In this document: positions 60,770 through 64,000 of the stretch, piece after piece
Layout of the letters: each line of letters starts with the position of its first letter
Position numbering within the stretch: position 1 is the first letter of the stretch
Origin: CAZWSX01 sp964636985
GTDB lineage: Bacteria; Planctomycetota; Planctomycetia; Pirellulales; Pirellulaceae
Direction of reading: 5' to 3'
NCBI GenBank assembly: GCA_964636985.1
Contig: CAZWSX010000001.1
Span: forward strand, 558,001-622,000
DNA: 64,000 nt
Notes under the pieces: model-generated
Database searches by the model: none
Told to the model about the DNA's origin: nothing
Seen by the model: the letters and a program-made list of their open reading frames with translations, nothing else
Made by a program: the position numbers and the translations under genes

Positions 60770-63586
60770 ATGAACTATTTCACGCGCGGCGTTCGTTTTT
60801 CGGCGATCCTTTCGCTTGGCCTTGTGATTTGTCTGGCAAGTTCGGGCATCGCACTCGGCATCGAAGGGGTGATGGCCCTCCATGGAGAGCCCTTTGGGGT
60901 CGGCCGAGTTGTGATTTCGGCCGCCGACGCGGTTGGCGGAATCGATCCCAGCCTGATTCAAATTGAAGAAAAAGACGGGCGCGTTTATTACCCCGCGATT
61001 GCCGTTGAAAAGCCGAAAATTGGCGGGTTGATTCGAGAAATTCTAGGGGCGCCCGAGGCGAGGCCTCTTTCGGCGACGGTTTACTTCTTATTTCGCGGGC
61101 CCGAGCCGCTCGACGTTACGGTTCGCACGCCTCGCAACGTGCGAGTCGAAATCCGGCCAACGGCAGGCGGTGCCGAAGCCGGACAGAAGCTACTGAATGC
61201 ATGGTGGAACGCCTTCCACGCGAGTGCCGATAAGGCCCGCGAAGCGAAGGAGTATCCCCCGCAAGCGATGAGCTTTCTCGAATCGACGCTGGCACGGCGA
61301 TTGGCCATCCAGATGGAGATTCCCCCTGACCCGCAAACGGGCAAAGGGGGCATTAGCGAAGCGCTGAATCTGCTGATGGGAGTCGAGCAAACGCGCGACG
61401 CGTTAATGCGCCGCAGCCTGGCGGGCGTCGAGCAGTTGGACGATGGTCAACGCGTGCCGCTTCCCCCAGCCATCGATTGGCCCCAGCGCGAATATGTCGT
61501 CGCGGCGAACGTGGAAGTCGAACCGCTGGCAACCCGCGTTCCGCGCGAGTGCCTGTATGTCCGCTTCGGCAGTTTCGCCAACCAGACCTGGTTCAATCGA
61601 CTTCGCAAGGAGTACGGCGGCGACATCCTGGAAATGATCGCGGCCCGCGGAATCGATAACGATTTGCAGGGCCGACTGGAAAATCAACTCGCCGTCACGC
61701 AGGAAAAGACGGACGAGGTCTTCGGGCCGACCATCGTGCATGACATCGGTTTGATTGGATTCGATACGTTCACGCGCGATGGTTCTTCGCTGGGCGTTCT
61801 TGTTCAGGCAAAGAATTCGCTCGTCTTTACAACCAGCATGATTGCGCGACGACGCGTGGCGCTGGTTCGCGAAAAGGATCGCGGCGCGACCATCGAAACG
61901 GTGAAGATTCGCGATCACGACGTCTCGTTTTTGTCGACGCCCGACAATCAACTCCGTTCGTACTATGCGACGGACGGCGACTTCCACTTGATGACGAACA
62001 GCCGCCGGCTGGTGGAGCGGTTTTACGATTGCCGCGATAATGGCGAAACTCTGGCGGCGACAGCCGAATTTCAATACGCGCGGCAGCAGACTCCGTTGTC
62101 GCCCCAGGAGACCTTGTTCGCGTATCTATCGAGCCACTTCTTTCAGAACCTGGCCAGTCCCGCCTACCAGATCGAAACGCGTCGGCGTTTGCAATCTTTG
62201 GCGGACATTGATGCCCTGCGATTGGCGCGTCGGATGGCGGTGCGGGAAGGTCGACCGCTACGCGATGTGGAAGACCTGATCGCGGTCCAGATGTTGCCGG
62301 AGGGCTTCGGAAAGCGACCCGATGGAAGCGGCCTGATCGAAACCGACGACGACGCGACCGACTCGCTGCGCGGTGCTCGCGGAACCTTTTTGCCCGTGGC
62401 CGATGTGGAGGTGAAGGAGGTCACTGTTGCCGAAGCGGAACGTTACCGGCAACTGCAAGATTTCCTGGTGACCAAGTGGCAGGAGATGGACCCGATCAGC
62501 GTTTCGATCAAGCGTTTTCAAGGCCAAGAACCGAACCGCGAGCGTTTGGTGGTGGATGCGGAGCTCCATTCGTTCCGCGACGACAAGTACGGCTGGCTGT
62601 TCTCGATCATTGGTCCGCCGAACAACGAAAAACTGATCTTCCCGGAAGATGACCCGATCCAAATCCAGGCGTTCGTGCAAGGCGGAGTGCTCGAGTCGAG
62701 CATTCGTCCACACCATTTGTTCGTTGGGGTGCCCAACGACGTCGCGGGGGGCGAATTACCGAAGGACGTAATGGATTGGCTGCGGTTGATCCGCGCTACG
62801 CCGGGCTATTTGGGGGCGTGGCCGAAGTCGGGATTTGTCGACTTGCTTCCCTTGGGGTTAGGTGGAACTCCGCCTGACGCCGATGGTTATTCGCGACTGC
62901 CGCTGGGATTGTGGCGGCGCGAAGGGGACGGCTTCTCGGTGGTATCGTTCTACCCCGAGGCCCTCACCCGCGTGACGCCTCAATTGGCCGTCGCCGAGGC
63001 CGAGGACGCGGCTCAGGTGCGGGTCAAGATTCAGGACCTGAATCAATCCAAGCTGCGGGACTTTGCACGGGGGTGGGCTTACAAGCGAGCTGCCCAGGTA
63101 TCGCAAGGGCACGCCAGTCTCCTCAATCTGTTGGAGCAGCAGTACGGAGTAGCCAGCGCCGAGGTGTTAGCGGAGGCGCAAAAGCTCACCGATGGGAAGT
63201 TAGTCTGCCCGCTCGGAGGCCAGTACCAAGTCGCCAAGCTTCGCGATGGTGGACACTTGTGGGTCTCGACCGCCCTGCAACCGGCGGGGGCTCCGCCTCC
63301 GCAGGACTTCAAAGCGCCCATTTTGCAGTGGTTCCGAGGGCTGGAGGCGAGCCTGATCAAGGCGGACGACCGACTGCTTATCCACGGTTATGTCGATATC
63401 GAGCGACAGCCGGGATTCGACGCCAGCGGCATCAAGCTTCCGTCGTTCGACCTCTTGGGATGGGGGAAGAAGGAACCCAAAACGGGGGAGGACGAGAAGC
63501 CGCCCGTTAAGCTGTTTCCCGACTCGCCCGCACCCGAGCGAAAACCGAACCCGCCTGGAAAACGGGGGCGTCCGCGCCCATTTTGA
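60770..63586 (+). CDS. Large secreted protein of unknown function
   Basis: 938 residues from ATG 60770, with GAGGAG upstream. A signal peptide (FSAILSLGLVICLASSGIALG) precedes a long soluble protein without TM helices. I recognise no domain; residues 30-110 look beta-rich and the middle is mixed alpha/beta (AARGIDNDLQGRLENQL, SSHFFQNLASPAYQIETRRRL). The C-terminal 50 residues are Lys/Pro-rich and low in complexity. It follows phoB by 70 bp and may share its transcript. Possibly a planctomycete-specific envelope protein; that is inference. Confidence 0.8.
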   Translation: MNYFTRGVRFSAILSLGLVICLASSGIALGIEGVMALHGEPFGVGRVVISAADAVGGIDPSLIQIEEKDGRVYYPAIAVEKPKIGGLIREILGAPEARPLSATVYFLFRGPEPLDVTVRTPRNVRVEIRPTAGGAEAGQKLLNAWWNAFHASADKAREAKEYPPQAMSFLESTLARRLAIQMEIPPDPQTGKGGISEALNLLMGVEQTRDALMRRSLAGVEQLDDGQRVPLPPAIDWPQREYVVAANVEVEPLATRVPRECLYVRFGSFANQTWFNRLRKEYGGDILEMIAARGIDNDLQGRLENQLAVTQEKTDEVFGPTIVHDIGLIGFDTFTRDGSSLGVLVQAKNSLVFTTSMIARRRVALVREKDRGATIETVKIRDHDVSFLSTPDNQLRSYYATDGDFHLMTNSRRLVERFYDCRDNGETLAATAEFQYARQQTPLSPQETLFAYLSSHFFQNLASPAYQIETRRRLQSLADIDALRLARRMAVREGRPLRDVEDLIAVQMLPEGFGKRPDGSGLIETDDDATDSLRGARGTFLPVADVEVKEVTVAEAERYRQLQDFLVTKWQEMDPISVSIKRFQGQEPNRERLVVDAELHSFRDDKYGWLFSIIGPPNNEKLIFPEDDPIQIQAFVQGGVLESSIRPHHLFVGVPNDVAGGELPKDVMDWLRLIRATPGYLGAWPKSGFVDLLPLGLGGTPPDADGYSRLPLGLWRREGDGFSVVSFYPEALTRVTPQLAVAEAEDAAQVRVKIQDLNQSKLRDFARGWAYKRAAQVSQGHASLLNLLEQQYGVASAEVLAEAQKLTDGKLVCPLGGQYQVAKLRDGGHLWVSTALQPAGAPPPQDFKAPILQWFRGLEASLIKADDRLLIHGYVDIERQPGFDASGIKLPSFDLLGWGKKEPKTGEDEKPPVKLFPDSPAPERKPNPPGKRGRPRPF

Positions 63587-63848
63587 CGGGTAATCTTGTG
63601 AGAACTTGCTTGACATATTTTAAGTCTTTTGGTGGTAACGGTTTGCGCTGATCATAGGGGTGCGCTAGAACGGCAATTCAGCGTGCAAATTTCCGGCCCT
63701 GAGAATAAAATGGAGTCTCGTGCTCCTGCACGGAATGCAGGGGACCTCACGCAGTAGACCTAGCGACGATCCAACGTGGAAACTCATCCCACGCACGCGG
63801 GGTAGGCTTGTGCGTGTGGCGCGAGTTTCCAGTCCATAGGGATTCCGC
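63587..63848. promoter_or_regulatory. Intergenic region with a possible promoter
   Basis: A TTGACA hexamer lies at 63610-63615 in an AT-rich stretch, but the hexamer 17 bp downstream (TGGTAA) is a poor -10 match, so a sigma-70 promoter is only a weak call. No gene in this stretch. Confidence 0.2.
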
Positions 63849-64000
63849 ATGTCCGACAGCGACAAGACGCACCTGGGCAGCCGTTTGCCCGACGGTCATG
63901 CGCCGTCGGCTGGCGATGGGCCCAAGTCGAATGTCCTGATCGACTTGCCGCCGGTCGAAACCAGTTCCAAAACGGCCATCTCGAATCCGGAAAAGATTGT
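63849..64000 (+). CDS. Start of an unidentified protein-coding gene (runs off the right edge)
   Basis: ATG at 63849 opens a frame that stays open to the window end, about 50 codons. The visible part (MSDSDKTHLGSRLPDGHAPS and onward) is polar and probably disordered, with no leader or TM. Such N-termini are often seen before kinase or FHA-type domains in planctomycetes, but nothing here shows which. Too short to name. Confidence 0.5.
   Translation, partial: MSDSDKTHLGSRLPDGHAPSAGDGPKSNVLIDLPPVETSSKTAISNPEKI

Overview
The window reads as chromosomal DNA of a planctomycete, most likely of the Pirellulales. The grounds are gene content typical of that group: membrane kinases with C-terminal SUMF1-like domains, a DUF1501 protein, Tat-exported Gfo/Idh/MocA oxidoreductases, a CRTAC1-like FG-GAP/ASPIC protein, a BBP2-type porin and a Cys-rich lipoprotein. 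It is GC-rich, and genes lie on both strands in short runs. No rRNA, tRNA, CRISPR array, integrase or transposase was recognised. Species-level placement is inference.

Layout. 1-8.2 kb: the start of a Ser/Thr kinase gene, a secreted amidohydrolase, then a cassette present twice in alternating orientation, each copy a small secreted Cys-containing protein on + facing a 730-residue zinc-ribbon/kinase/TM/SUMF1-like receptor on -. 8.4-12.7 kb: lysS and a LolCE-like permease translationally overlapped by its LolD-like ATPase. 12.7-20.6 kb: mostly minus-strand accessory genes, including an MGMT/ATL-like protein, the large FG-GAP/ASPIC protein and a tight six-gene run (VOC, TM protein, DHFR-like reductase, two small unknowns, DUF2314 with zinc ribbons). 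20.8-23.4 kb: branched-chain aminotransferase, mnmA and a 65-residue coiled-coil protein. 23.9-35.3 kb: monooxygenase-like protein, HtrA-like protease, a CbiA/CobB homologue that has lost its catalytic signatures, MgtE, a CPBP protease, an oxidoreductase, an SDR epimerase, a phosphoesterase, PlsC and a hydrolase. 35.2-46.7 kb: ATP-grasp, bifunctional-nuclease-domain protein, TsaB, TPR-like membrane protein, pseudouridine synthase, lipoprotein, RimI, arylamine N-acetyltransferase, acyl-CoA ligase, esterase and an M32 carboxypeptidase. 46.8-55.3 kb: DUF1501, two immunity-type genes (one broken by an in-frame stop), an ABC-2 permease, ApbE, a Tat oxidoreductase and a GNAT enzyme. 55.3-64 kb: a porin with a possible structured leader, a phoR-phoU-phoB block and a 938-residue secreted protein of unknown function, followed by the start of one more gene.

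Two families of small palindromic repeats are scattered between genes. The main one has a GACAATCCTGTC-type core, often occurs as two inverted copies about 80-120 bp apart, and shows base changes that keep its stem paired. It resembles REP/BIME elements.

The observations most worth following are the duplicated kinase plus secreted-protein cassette, the REP-like family, the catalytically stripped CbiA homologue, the nonsense-interrupted SMI1/KNR4 gene beside an Imm1-type gene, and the candidate pseudoknot upstream of the porin.
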